Part shown: in pieces, positions 1 to 9,283 of the stretch
Layout of the letters: every line of letters starts with the position of its first letter
Numbering within the stretch: the first letter of the stretch is position 1
Assembly: GCA_963772935.1 (NCBI GenBank)
Contig: CAVYZK010000001.1
Span: 1-64,000 of the forward strand
Length of the DNA stretch: 64,000 nt
Origin: JANNNF01 sp963772935
GTDB taxonomy: Bacteria; Pseudomonadota; Alphaproteobacteria; Rhodobacterales; Rhodobacteraceae
Direction of reading: 5' to 3'
Position numbers and translations under genes: made by a program
The notes under the pieces: model-generated
The model's input: only the letters and a program-made list of their open reading frames with translations
Told to the model about the DNA's origin: nothing
Database searches by the model: none

Positions 1-370
1 GAAGCCTCTTTGTGTCAAGCGAGACTTTTGGTGTTTTGGGCACGTCGGGTTGGGTCCCTGGCGTGAGGGGCCGGTTGGTCGTAGCGTGTTGTTCGGGTCC
101 GGGAAGTGACTTGTCCGAAGAGCCGGTGTTCAGGATGTTGAGCCGGTCACGCTGGACGAAGAGTCGTTCCTGAGTGTCCTCCCGGGCCCACCCTTCTCAG
201 TTGGTCGCGGCGCGTCGGGTGTCGTCGATGAGATGCCGGTAGACCCGGTTGAGATACGCCGCTTCAACGCCCGGATGGCGTCCTTGGAGGACTTGCCCTC
301 GGCGACCTTGCGGTCGTAGTAGGCCCGTCCTTCGGTGTCGAAACGGAGTTGGCTGATGGCGGCGATGTGG
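1..370. repeat. Direct repeat copy 1 (IS110 3' end)
   Basis: Positions 1-370 match 8910-9283 almost base for base. Differences seen by eye are a small length change near position 22-30, single substitutions near 206 and 270, and one base missing here near 252. The repeat holds the last part of the IS110 transposase gene (minus strand) and the noncoding end beyond its stop codon. The window begins at the first repeated base, so the true outer end of the element cannot be fixed. Confidence 0.9.
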
Positions 371-1220
371 ATGGCGTGGTTGATCTTGCGGTTGCCCCTG
401 GGGTTCAGCCGATGCTTCGCCTTCGGCCCCGACGATGCTTCGATCGGGGCGGTGGCGTTGTAGGTGGCGAAGTGGCCCTTGGTCGGGAACCGGGTGACGT
501 CGCCGGTGTAGCCGATGATGATCGCAGCACAGATCGGGCCGATCCCGACGATGTCGGTGAGCGTGCCGACGCGGCCACCGCGACCGCGTTTCGTTTCTTC
601 GATGCCTTCAGCGCAGTGTCGAGCCGGGCGATGTCATCGACGAGTTCGGTGGCGATCATGACCCGATGGCGGGTCACTTGATCATCGGCGACGACACCGC
701 TGAGGAGGGCGTTTGCCTTGGTCACGGTGATTTCTGAGTCGATCCCACCCGCTTCGAGCTCGAGCAACGACGCGTGCAGCCGAGTGCAGTGCTTGTTGCG
801 GAGCCTGGCCATGTCACGGTGACGTTTGGCCAACAAGCGCAGGACACGAGCGTGATCGTCAGGGCGGACAATCCCGAGACGATCCGACCGCAGCGCCGCG
901 ATCGCGATCGACCGGGCGTCGTTCGGGTCATTCTTCTGCGACCGGCCCGAACCCATGAGCCGGACTCGCGACGCCAGCACTGGCGGGACGTCGAACACGG
1001 TTTCGCCGGCAGCGACAAGTTGCTGGGCGACGAGGTAGCCGAGCCCGTTGGCCGACTCGATCGCCCACTCGCGCTTATCGAATCCATCAGCCCAACTACG
1101 GAGACTGTCCGCTTGGGTCATCGATGCCCGCAGTTCGAACTCGCCGAGAACGTTCTCATTGTCGTCGACCGCCACTGCGGTGTGGCTGGCCTTGTGTGGA
1201 TCGATACCGATCATCGTCAT
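197..1220 (-). pseudogene. IS110 family transposase, frameshifted
   Basis: This is a DEDD (RuvC-like) transposase of IS110, whose relatives recombine DNA guided by a bridge RNA. The N-terminal part is intact: IGIDPHK carries the first Asp, WAIESANG the Glu, and KNDPNDARS the last two acidic residues. The start at 1220 follows a good ribosome site (AGAAAGG). The reading frame is lost near 575, just after LKASKKR; the lost frame continues as GIGPICAAIIIGYTGD, the C-terminal Transposase_20 domain. A second frameshift near 252 is shown by copy 2 of the repeat, which has one extra base there and keeps the frame to the stop RRAATN. Repaired, the protein would be about 340 residues, normal for the family. 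Whether the shifts are real decay or sequencing errors cannot be told from this copy. Confidence 0.88.
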
Positions 1221-1500
1221 TCGGAATGCCTTTCTGGTTGATGGTGAAACCGAGGTGGGCACTCCTGATTCGGGTCGATGTGCTCTCGCCTCTTTCGAGC
1301 CACACCACGGCAAGGAAACCGGCCGGAAGACAGCTCGTTAGAAAGCCAACCGAAGTCGGTGGCAGGCACATGAAGAGCCTTGCCGACCGGATCCCTCAGA
1401 AGCTACGGAACCACCGCACCTCTACACCCAGTATCAATCAGGCACATACCGGTCGGGGTGCAACGAGCACCGGTCTCCCGCCCTAATCTGCAGCGCGATC
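1221..1500 (-). ncRNA. IS110 5' noncoding end, candidate bridge RNA region
   Basis: About 280 bases lie between the transposase start and the next recognisable sequence and no credible protein is encoded. In the IS110 group the noncoding stretch upstream of the transposase is transcribed as the bridge RNA that pairs with target and donor DNA. Position, orientation and length fit that; I did not fold it or identify the two guide loops. The outer end of the element is not resolved, and 1500-1700 holds nothing I recognise. Confidence 0.35.
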
Positions 1501-1704
1501 CTCTTCGCCGACGATAGAACACCTGTACGTGTCGGAGGGGGATTACAACCCTTAAGCCACACCGGACACGGTCTGACTGGATCACGCTCGCAGCGGCCTG
1601 AGGGCCGAGCGTTTCAGCAGGTCAGCGCCTCACGACCGAGTTTCCGGCAACCACACGCCCCGACGTCAACTCCGCTCCCCACCCGAGACTTCACTCGGGG
1701 GGCG

Positions 1705-2129
1705 CTAGTGGCTCGGCGTCTCCTCCTTGAGAAGGACCACGCCGACCCAGGCGAACCAGATGATGAGTCCGATCCCGAACACCGCTCCGACAGCCTCCAG
1801 GGCGGGGATGACGGTGATCAGACCGGCCGCGCCAGCCGTGAGTCCGAGGTAGTTGAGGGCTCGTGGCAGCACCGCTGTCCTGAGGGCCGCCCAGCTGACG
1901 AGCAGAACCCAGACGCCGCCGGCGATCTCGTTTCCGCCACCGAGCCCGTTCTGTACGGAGTCGAGCGCTGACCACACTGGTTCAGCTGCGGCCGGGTCGG
2001 TGTCGTGGAGGTCGGCGATGGTGCCGATGGCAGTCGGTCAACATCGTGGCGAAGAGCACGATGCCGAACAGGAACGTCGCGGACCGCGACCAGAGCGGCT
2101 ATGCCTCCCGGCCTCTGTCCGTGTTCCAT
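1705..2129 (-). pseudogene. DUF4386-like membrane protein, frameshifted
   Basis: Two parts of one small integral membrane protein sit in different frames. The N-terminus starts at 2129 after a GAGGGGAG ribosome site and reads MEHGQRPGGIAAL. In the next frame comes a first membrane helix (SATFLFGIVLFATMLTD). After another shift the frame of 1977-1705 continues with AIGTIADLHDTDPAAAEPV and then three more hydrophobic segments, ending KEETPSH. The order of loop and helices resembles actinobacterial DUF4386 proteins of unknown function, but this product would be short (about 140 residues). At least two frameshifts are needed, near 2090 and 2040. Confidence 0.6.
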
Positions 2130-2275
2130 CTCTCGGCTCCCCTCACCGTCGTGTGGTCCGGTCACAGAGCCTTTCCGAAGAAGCTTCGATGCCACACGAC
2201 CTCAAGTCCGAGCCTGATCGACGTGCCCGACAAACCGAAGTGCCCTTGGTCCCTCAGGGGGAGGTTGACCCGGGC

Positions 2276-3771
2276 GTCGTAGAAATTTGAGTGGTGGTCC
2301 TCCGCCTCGTTCGTGCCGTGAGGCACGCTCGGGGTTCTCACACCTTCCAAGTGAAACGGAGAACCACCAATGAACACAGAATCACATATTCAGCACCGGC
2401 ACGTCAGCGACGCTGCGGTTGTTGCCCGAGATCGGCGTGGTCGATCTGGCCGATCCTGGCCTGGCCGAACGGTTGGCCGGCACGGTCGACACCCAGTTGG
2501 AGGCGTTCGCGTCTCGGATGCGGGAGGGCTTGTTGGCGGCCTCGGTCGAGATCGGTCTCGGCGTGATGGGCGAGCTCATCGAGGCCGAGGTCACCACCGT
2601 CGCTGGCCCCAAGGGCCGCCACGACCCGGACCGCGCGCGCGTACCGGCATGGCAGCGAGGCGGGCAAGGTGACGCTGGGAGGCCGGCGGGTTCCGGTCCG
2701 CCGACCCAGAGTCCGGACCGTGGCCGACGCCGATGGTGTCGAGCGTGAAGTCGGGTTGGAGTCCTACGACACGTTCGCCTCGGTCGATCTGCTGGCCGAT
2801 CACATGGTCGCCTCCATGCTGGCGGGGCTGTCCGGCCGCCGCTACGAGCGGGCGTTGGAACCAGTCGGTGACACAGATCACCGCGCGAGGCGTCGGGCAC
2901 GTCGCAGTCGTCGGTGTCACGCCGGTTCATCACCGCCACCAAGGCCCATCTGGCCGAGTTCCGGGCCCGGCCACTGGATGACCAGCGTTGGCTGATCGTC
3001 TATGTTGACGGGTTCGATTTCGCTGGTCACACCATGATCGGCGCCCTCGGTGTCACCGCCGCCGGGGTCAAGGTTCCCCTCGGTGTGGTCGAGGGATCCA
3101 CCGAAAACGCCACGGTCGTGCGCCACTTGATCACCGACCTCCGGGACCGGGGCCTCGACGCCGCCGGTGGGACCCTGTTCATCCTCGATGGCGGCAAAGC
3201 CCTCCGCAAAGCCGTCACCGACGTCTACGGCCACTTGGCTGTCATCGCTCGGTGCCGGGTCCACAAGGAACGAAACGTGATGGACCACCTTCCCGAAGCT
3301 CAACGCCCGTGGGTCCGCCGCAAGCTCCGTCAGGCGTGGGCCAACCCCAACGCCGGCGAGGCTGAGGCCGCCCTCAAGGCCCTCGCTCGTCAGCTCGACA
3401 AGGTCAACCCCGACGCTGGGGCCAGCCTGCGTGAAGGCCTGGTCGAGACCCTCACCGTCACCCGCCTCGGGGTCACCGGCACCCTGCTGAAAACGGTGAT
3501 GAGCACGAACCCGGTCGAGTCGATGATCGAGATCGTCCGGGCCAACGCCCGCAACGTGAAACGGTGGAAAGACGGCGACATGCGCCTGCGGTGGGCCGCC
3601 ACCGGCATGCTCGCCGCCGAGAACACAGTTCCGGCGGGTCAAGGGCTACCGGCAACTCCCAGCACTGGCCACCGCCCTCGAACACGCCGTCAACCCCAAC
3701 ACCCCATCCACCCTCGCTGTCACAGCCTGACCATAAGATCCAACAAGGAGCCCACCACCAAATTCCACGAC
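2276..3771 (+). mobile_element. IS256 family insertion sequence
   Basis: A transposase pseudogene is bounded by imperfect terminal inverted repeats. The left end, about 2276-2303, begins GTCGTAGAAATTTG; the right end, about 3747-3771, read on the minus strand begins GTCGTGGAATTTGG. Both arms then share TGGTGG and CTCC. The distance between ends, about 1.5 kb, is normal for IS256. I did not find a clear target duplication. Confidence 0.72.
2370..3730 (+). pseudogene. IS256 family (Mutator-like) transposase, multiply frameshifted
   Basis: This is a DDE transposase that in the intact family cuts and pastes the element. Recognisable blocks in order: LPEIGVVDLADPGLAERL; the conserved KVTLGGRRVPVRRPRVR segment; the first catalytic Asp in IVYVDGFDFAG; the second in LFILDGGKAL; the family mark CRVHKERNV; and the catalytic Glu in TNPVESMIE. 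The blocks fall in different frames, with shifts near 2417, 2637, 2872, 2905 and 3630, and the C-terminus (LAVTA) ends at 3730. The longest open piece covers about 2914-3630 and keeps all three catalytic residues, but no full protein can be made from the sequence as given. Confidence 0.9.
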
Positions 3772-3856
3772 CAAATGCACGACCAAAGGGCTATTGAATC
3801 AAGCTCTGGCGACCGGCCGGGTTTGGTTGGCCTGGACGGCCGAACCAGGCTGACGA

Positions 3857-4905
3857 TTACCGGTGACGTACCTCGGTCAAACGGTAGTAGTCGCCGGTTG
3901 CCTCCAGGAGCACGCCGGAGGTGCCGTCGGGGAACAGGAACAAGCGAGGATCGGCCCGGCCACCAGCTAGGTCTTCGAGCGACCCCAACGACGTACCGTT
4001 TTCGTCGACCAGGTTGACCAGTAGCACCGGGACATCTACGTCGGTTTTGGATGCGGTGGTTGCGTAGAGAAGCCCGCTGTCGAGATCGCTGAACAAGTTC
4101 TTGATCCTTTTGAACGACCTCGGAGAGCTGATTGGGCCGGAGACGGCAACACCGCCGAAGGGATCGTTCCTGCCATATTGGGCATGAGGCTGGATGAAGC
4201 CTTGCTCTGGCGAAGGTGCTCGTGCCGCTACCGGCGGTTCGCTGCCACCGCCCATTGCCACACCAGGTTCGATGTAGAACATGCCCTCACGGGCGATGCC
4301 ATCAGCGTTGCGCCCCCACCCGAAGTTCTCGATGGTTGAGGTGTCGAGGAGGGCCTTAAGCGAAACGTAGTTGACTTCCTCGGCCGTAATCCCACCTATG
4401 TCGCCGAAGCCGACCAGCCGGCCATTGACATATTGCATCTGTTGAGCATTGCGCAAGCCCTGGGCTGCAATCTCGATCGAGCCGTCGTCGGGATCGATGA
4501 TCACCACCTTGCTGAGATGGGAACTTGGGTCCTGGGCGGCGGCTCGGCCGTCAGCTCCGAACGGCAACGCATCCCCAGTGGCGAACAAGACCCGACCATC
4601 CTTGAGCGTCAGCATGCCCCCGCCGTTGTGGGTCGGTCCGGATTGGGTCTCGAATGCAGCGATGGAGCGTGGGGCGGTAAGGCTTGCTCCACTGATCTGG
4701 TACTCGTAGAGAACCTGGTACTCGGTGCGGGTTGCGCCGAAGAACGAGACTGGTCCCGGGATATCCCCAATCCGATAGAGGTCGTCGAGCGGGATAGGCG
4801 CAGCCAGGTCGCAACAATCGTCAGGTAGCGGATCGGGAAGTCGATAGATCGTGGCTCCGGCGGTGGCAGCGACCAGACCTAGGTTGTCAGCGCTTGGCCG
4901 GTGCC
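3857..4905 (-). pseudogene. PQQ-dependent sugar dehydrogenase-like beta-propeller, broken 5' end
   Basis: The protein resembles soluble glucose/sorbosone dehydrogenases (GSDH family), PQQ enzymes with a six-bladed propeller. Family-like blocks are GLRNAQQM, DIGGITAEEVNYV followed by ENFGWGRNADG, and a final DSGLLYATT region. The frame is open upstream of the ATG at 4615 for another 95 or so residues (LPDPLPDD, IPGPVSFFG, SGPTHNGGG) without a start codon and meets a stop near 4906. In the neighbouring frame, upstream of about 4880, SGLLLGASGTGQALTT would complete a hydrophobic signal or anchor segment together with LGLVAATAGA, so a frameshift near 4880 is likely. Substrate unknown. Confidence 0.55.
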
Positions 4906-5005
4906 ACTAGCCCCAAGGAGGAGACCAGAGGGTGCAGGTGCGGAGTGGACTCCTCGGCGAAACTCGTTCTGCGACGACGTGACCACGAACCCGACGGCGC
5001 CCCCG

Positions 5006-6145
5006 ATGCAAGGCAATGCTGCGAGCTGCGACAATGGAGACGTGCACGAGGCGACGTCAGATTCCGGCTGGCAGGTGTATCTGCTCGGTGGCGTGCGCCT
5101 CATCGATCTCGATGGCCAGAATGTCGATCCGGGACCGGCCAAGTGTCAGGAGCTTCTCGGCGCCTTGGCGCTGAGCGTCGATCGGGCGGTGTCGGTCGAC
5201 TCTCTCGTCGACCTCCTGTGGGGACACGATCCACCGCGTACCGCATCCAAGACGTTGCAGACCTACGTCGCCCGGCTGCGCAAGGCACTCGGTCACGAAC
5301 GGGTGGTGCGCGTCGGCAGCGTCTATCGCCTCGATCTCCCCGACGAGCGGATCGACGTCCGCAGGTTCCGGGCGGCGCTTGCCGACGGCGACCTCGACCG
5401 TGCGCTCGAGGAGTGGTGCGGCCCGCCACTCGCCGGCCTCGACGCGTTTGGCCTGCGTCCGATGATCGACGGGTTCGTCGAGGAGTGGCTAGGCGCAGTC
5501 GAGACCGTGCTGGAACGCAGCGTCACCTCCGATCCGCAGTTCGTCATCGGTCGGCTGACCGAGTTGACCGCCCGCCACCCGTTCCGCGAGGGCCTCTGGG
5601 CGCTGCTGATGCAGGCCTTGTACGTGGCGGGGCGCCAAGCTGACGCACTCGCTGCCTATCGCCGTGCGCGCCACCACCTCGTCGAGGAGTTGGGAGTCGA
5701 GCCCGGGCCACGCCTCCGGGAGCTCGAGTTGCAGATCCTCGCCCACGACGACGACCTCGACGCCCTGCCACAGGTACTCGATGCCGGGGCATCGATTCCC
5801 ACCGGGACCGTCACGTTCGCATACTCCGAGATCGAGGGGATCGCTGGGCTCTGGACCGATCACGGGGACGTCGCTGGGGTTGTGATCGCCCGCCACGAAG
5901 AGATCGTGCGAGCCGTCACGACAGCACGCAGCGGCCACGAGATTGTGTCCGGCGGCGACACGTTCGGCGTGGCCTTCCACCGGGTCAGAGACGCCGTCGA
6001 CTGGGCGACGATGTTGCAGTCGGCGATGCTCGATGAGCCGTGGCCCGGCGGCCTCGATGTTCGTGTGCGATCGGGCTACACACGCTCCGGGCTCGGGTGC
6101 CATGAGCCGGCAGGCGTCTTTCCTCGTGGGCAACCCTCAACCTAG
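5006..6145 (+). pseudogene. SARP/BTAD regulator with C-terminal nucleotide-cyclase-like domain, truncated
   Basis: SARP proteins are actinobacterial activators with an OmpR-like winged helix followed by a bacterial transcriptional activation domain (BTAD). Here the winged helix spans about residues 15-110 (WQVYLLGGVRLIDLDG, SVDSLVDLLWG, TLQTYVARLRKALG) and BTAD about 115-255, ending in the typical YRRARHHLVEELGVEPGP. A linker leads to a class III cyclase-like segment (PTGTVTFAYSEIEGI, RHEEIVRAV, DTFGVAFHRV). The usual DIEGST motif reads EIEGIA, so catalysis is doubtful. Homology stops after VRVRSG near 6078; the last 20 or so codons are antisense to an integrase remnant. The start at 5006 is a choice; GTG at 5042 with GGAG upstream is an alternative. 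Confidence 0.75.
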
Positions 6146-6359
6146 AGAGGGCGATCTCTGCATCTTTGCGAGTGCCGTGGACCCGGCGCGTTACTCGACG
6201 TCGACGGCGGGTAACCGGATCACGCGGGAGCTCGATGTCAACTCGCCACACCCCGTCCCCCATCGGGAAGATTCCCCCACTCCCCTTACGCCGCGGCGGC
6301 CGCGATCGCCGGCCCGACTGCCTCGGACCTGCTTCGCCGCCGTCGGTGTCTGCCACCAC
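6084..6359 (-). pseudogene. Tyrosine-type integrase, N-terminal fragment
   Basis: Reading from GTG at 6359, about 90 residues match the start of actinobacterial phage or plasmid integrases: RRKGSGGIFPMGDGVW, a basic patch VTRRRRRVTRR, then DAEIALSRLRVAHEERRLP and GTRARSV. This is the arm-type DNA-binding domain. The core-binding and catalytic domains (R..HxxR..Y) are missing, because the gene ends against the truncated SARP-cyclase gene near 6080. It lies about 115 bases from a tRNA-Pro 3' end, the normal place for such a gene, so it is the relic of an integrative element. Confidence 0.7.
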
Positions 6360-6474
6360 TTCTCCCCCGCTTTCACCTCTCCGATCCGAGCGCCTTTGCC
6401 CCGGATGGTATGCCAGAGCGGTCGAAAACGAGGCGAGCGACCCTCGAAAGGGCCGCTGACCTGGGGAAACTCTG

Positions 6475-6516
6475 TCGGGCTGGGGAGATTCGAACTCCCG
6501 ACCTCTTGACCCCCAG
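6475..6516 (-). other. tRNA-Pro 3' half, attachment-site remnant
   Basis: On the minus strand the sequence gives the anticodon-loop portion CTGGGGG, the 3' side of an anticodon stem, a perfect T arm (GGGAG TTCGAAT CTCCC), the acceptor strand CAGCCCG and a discriminator A followed by CA. The bases upstream do not form the matching D arm or anticodon 5' strand, so this is not a complete tRNA. Integrases often use exactly this 3' half as the crossover core. Anticodon GGG is inferred from the loop. Confidence 0.7.
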
Positions 6517-6852
6517 GCGATCCCGATCTGCTGGTCAGCCCATGATTCTGCGACTGTCGGTGCGTATGAGTCCTGGAGTGTCCATCCAAGTCCAGCTCGG
6601 TTGGCCTTCGGTTAGGCCGTCTTGGCCTCGACCACCTAATGGTGGCGGTCGTCGTCACTTCGTTGCTCGTCGTTGTAGCCAGTGTTGTGGTCGTCGTGGA
6701 CCTGGCAGTTCCGGACCGTGTTGGCGCACTTCAATTCGGGCTTTAGCTATCTGGCGGCGGGCGGTTGACAATCAACAATCGATTGCAGCTCGCACGCCTG
6801 GCGAGGAGTCCACGGGCTCTGGCCTGGGGTTTCTGCGTGTCGGAGGGGACAC
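6517..6852. other. Intergenic, nothing recognised
   Basis: No credible protein, RNA or repeat is visible in this stretch on either strand. The open frames crossing it are short and carry low-complexity arginine/proline translations typical of wrong frames in GC-rich DNA. Confidence 0.5.
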
Positions 6853-7323
6853 TTGAACAATCACCTCCTGGCGTCCAGCTGGTGTGATTCAGTCGACTAC
6901 TCCCCTCTTTCAGCGGCTTGCGGATCTGGTGGTGTCCAGGGAGTGCAGGCTACGTGGCGGCCAGCGGTGCGGCTTCGGTTAGCAATCGGTTTGCAAACTC
7001 GGTTGAGAGTTGACGTACTCGAACACTTGTTCGATGATGAAAGAGTGCTGGACGGCAGAGGTGACATCATCGGCGACCTGGCCCGACTCCGTCGAAAGTT
7101 CATGGGCGTTGCTGGCAACGCCGAGGACCTGCTCGGCCAGCTCGAAGTCCTGGCCGCAGCAGCAGTCGAGCTAGGCATGTCGCAGAACATCGTCGGCAAA
7201 GCCAGCGGTATCCCACGCGACCGGATCGACGCTGTGCTCCATGCGCAACCTACGACAGTAGGCCGACGGGCATCGGACTACGAACGTCATCCGACCGGCA
7301 TCGTCTGCCTACGCAGCGACTAG
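6853..7323 (+). CDS. Hypothetical protein with a possible helix-turn-helix
   Basis: The frame is open for 156 codons, but only the second half looks protein-like. From about residue 52 it reads LRVDVLEHLFDDERVL, then an acidic/leucine-rich helical region, and AAVELGMSQNIVGKASGIP, which has the shape of a helix-turn-helix. The first 50 residues are of odd composition, so the true start may be a GTG or TTG near 7000. I do not recognise the family. It lies between the tRNA-Pro remnant and the lipoprotein hydrolase with no operon partner, and about 275 bases downstream hold nothing identifiable. Confidence 0.35.
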   Translation: MNNHLLASSWCDSVDYSPLSAACGSGGVQGVQATWRPAVRLRLAIGLQTRLRVDVLEHLFDDERVLDGRGDIIGDLARLRRKFMGVAGNAEDLLGQLEVLAAAAVELGMSQNIVGKASGIPRDRIDAVLHAQPTTVGRRASDYERHPTGIVCLRSD

Positions 7324-7597
7324 ATCGAGCCGCGATTACCGGGCACTCCAGGCATCAGATCGCCGGATATCGAAGGGGTAGGAAGCCGTCGGCGCACGCC
7401 GCTATGGGCGCACCCTCGATCTGACGATACGGAACTCGGTGTTGGGAGGGCGTTGGTGCCGATGAGTGTGACGTTGGACTCTGGGTCGAGGTGGTTGTCT
7501 GCACGACTATAGAGGTGGCGGTGACGCCGTCAGGTTGCTTTTCGTCCTTTGATCTCGTGGACGTCTGGCCATTTCGAACAGCCAAGGAGCTGAAGCC

Positions 7598-8611
7598 ATG
7601 CGGCGCATGAGAGCATCTTTGACAGCCTTGGTCTTCCTATTCGCATTTGCAGCGTGCGGGTCCGACAACGACGGCAGAGCCACTGTGGTCGAACCCGAGG
7701 CGACGGTCGAGGGAACCAAATCCGCCGACGACATCGGTGGACCGGCGCTGCCGCTTGAGACCGAGCTGGTGGAGGACATCGTGTACCACCCGACCGAAGA
7801 GCCGTTCACCAAGGATTCGGGTCTGGTCGACATCATCACGCCCACCGAGGGCGGCCCGTATCCGACCGTGGTCGTCTTCCACGGCGATCCGCGCGCTGCG
7901 TCCAAAGAATGGCATCGCTCGGACGCCGAGATGATCGCGGAGCGGGGCCGGGTCGTCTTTCTGCCGGCGTGGGGTGATCATGCCGGAGCGAGCCGGGACC
8001 TGATCAACCGGGAGCTCGCGTGCGCCGTTTCGTTCGCTCGTGAGCACACCGAGGAGTACGGCGGTGACTCCGACGACATCACACTCTACGGTCTGTCGGC
8101 AGGAGGGAACGCCGTGCTGATGGCCGGCCTCGGGGGATTCCAGCCGCTTGACACCTGCACGGCCGCTGGGCCGGCGGTGCAGCCTCAAGCGCTGGTGCCG
8201 ATCGACGCCGACTGGTTGATGGGCGGCTCCGGGGACGCGGAGTTCTCCGAGGATCCCGAAGCGTTCTACTCCATCACCCCGTATCGGCATCTGGACGGGT
8301 CCCAGGACGTGGTCATCCATGTGCTGATCACGAACGACCCAACCTTTGTGCGGCCGGTCGGACCCGACCCGAGCACGTCGTGGCTGTCATATCGCCACCC
8401 CGACATCGATCTCGTTGCCGAACTCGACGCCGGCGGGTATCTCGATGACGGCGAGCTCTCACTCGGCGAGTCCGGGGAGTGGGCGTACCAGGTGCTGCTC
8501 GATGCCGGCTACAACGCAACGCTCGCCGTGATTCCCAATGCGACCCACCAGTCCTGGGGCACTGAGGGGACTCAGGTCGTGGTCGAGACTGTGCTGGGTG
8601 GTTCGTCATGA
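7598..8611 (+). CDS. Secreted lipoprotein, alpha/beta-hydrolase fold
   Basis: A 337-residue protein starting after a strong AAGGAG site. Residues 1-20 are a lipoprotein signal ending in FAAC, so the mature protein should be anchored by Cys20 on the outer face of the membrane. The remainder is an alpha/beta hydrolase: HG in VVVFHGDPRA forms the oxyanion region, GLSAGG (about residue 167) holds the nucleophile Ser, and the C-terminal NATHQSWG supplies the catalytic His. The likely activity is an esterase or lipase-like hydrolase; the substrate cannot be read from sequence. It is the only gene of the first 9 kb that appears fully intact. Confidence 0.82.
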   Translation: MRRMRASLTALVFLFAFAACGSDNDGRATVVEPEATVEGTKSADDIGGPALPLETELVEDIVYHPTEEPFTKDSGLVDIITPTEGGPYPTVVVFHGDPRAASKEWHRSDAEMIAERGRVVFLPAWGDHAGASRDLINRELACAVSFAREHTEEYGGDSDDITLYGLSAGGNAVLMAGLGGFQPLDTCTAAGPAVQPQALVPIDADWLMGGSGDAEFSEDPEAFYSITPYRHLDGSQDVVIHVLITNDPTFVRPVGPDPSTSWLSYRHPDIDLVAELDAGGYLDDGELSLGESGEWAYQVLLDAGYNATLAVIPNATHQSWGTEGTQVVVETVLGGSS

Positions 8612-8909
8612 GCCAAAGGCGACCAGGCCTCATCGCAGCGGTTGGCACCACAGGTCATAGCGCTGCATCTGAGCGTGGCTGTCCGGTCGGTGGTGCTGGC
8701 CCCTGCACACATACTGCCCAACGAACCCGCCGGGACCCCCCTCCGAGATCGGCACGTCCTGAGCGCCGGGACGACGTCGGGCGACCGCTCGTAAACCCGG
8801 CAGGAAACGCTCCGGCCAGCCGCACACTGCCGACGAAGTCGCACGCCCTCGAACCGGCGGCGGCCACTCGATAACTACGCCGCCCAGGACGGTCGAGACC
8901 GCTCGTATC
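8612..8909. other. Intergenic, nothing recognised
   Basis: About 300 bases between the hydrolase stop and the second repeat copy. No coding region or RNA is supported; the open frames here lack ribosome sites and family-like segments. Confidence 0.5.
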
Positions 8910-9283
8910 GAAGCCTCTTTGTGTCAAGCGATAGTTTTTAGGGTGTTTTGGGCACGTCGGGTTGGGTCCCTGGCGTGAGGGGCCGGTTGGTCGTAGCGTG
9001 TTGTTCGGGTCCGGGAAGTGACTTGTCCGAAGAGCCGGTGTTCAGGATGTTGAGCCGGTCACGCTGGACGAAGAGTCGTTCCTGAGTGTCCTCCCGGGCC
9101 CACCCTTCTCAGTTGGTGGCGGCGCGTCGGGTGTCGTCGATGAGATGCCGGTAGACCCGGTCTGAGATACGCCGCTTCAACGCCCGGATGGCGTCCTTGG
9201 AGGACTTGCCTTCGGCGACCTTGCGGTCGTAGTAGGCCCGTCCTTCGGTGTCGAAACGGAGTTGGCTGATGGCGGCGATGTGG
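8910..9283. repeat. Direct repeat copy 2 (IS110 3' end, cut off)
   Basis: Second copy of positions 1-370, four bases longer overall (three near 8932 and one near 9163). It starts at the same base as copy 1 and its match ends at GCGATGTGG, position 9283, after which the sequence becomes Rhodobacteraceae-like without transition. Confidence 0.9.
9109..9283 (-). pseudogene. IS110 transposase, C-terminal fragment
   Basis: On the minus strand, 9283 to 9109 encodes the last 58 or so codons of the same transposase as at 197-1220, in one frame: LRFDTEGRAYYDRK, DAIRALKRRISDRVYRHL and the end RRAATN. This copy has the base that copy 1 lacks, so it gives the correct reading there. The rest of the gene is missing because the sequence switches to another genome at 9283. 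Confidence 0.85.

Noticed and set aside
6475..6560. A complete tRNA-Pro including GGGCTG pairing with the acceptor CAGCCC
   Set aside because: The distance is about eight bases too short and no D arm or anticodon 5' strand can be drawn; the pairing is likely chance.
6191..6658. A 155-codon minus-strand frame reading through the tRNA remnant
   Set aside because: The segment QEVGSSNLPSP is the usual false translation of a tRNA T arm; the remainder has no protein-like pattern.
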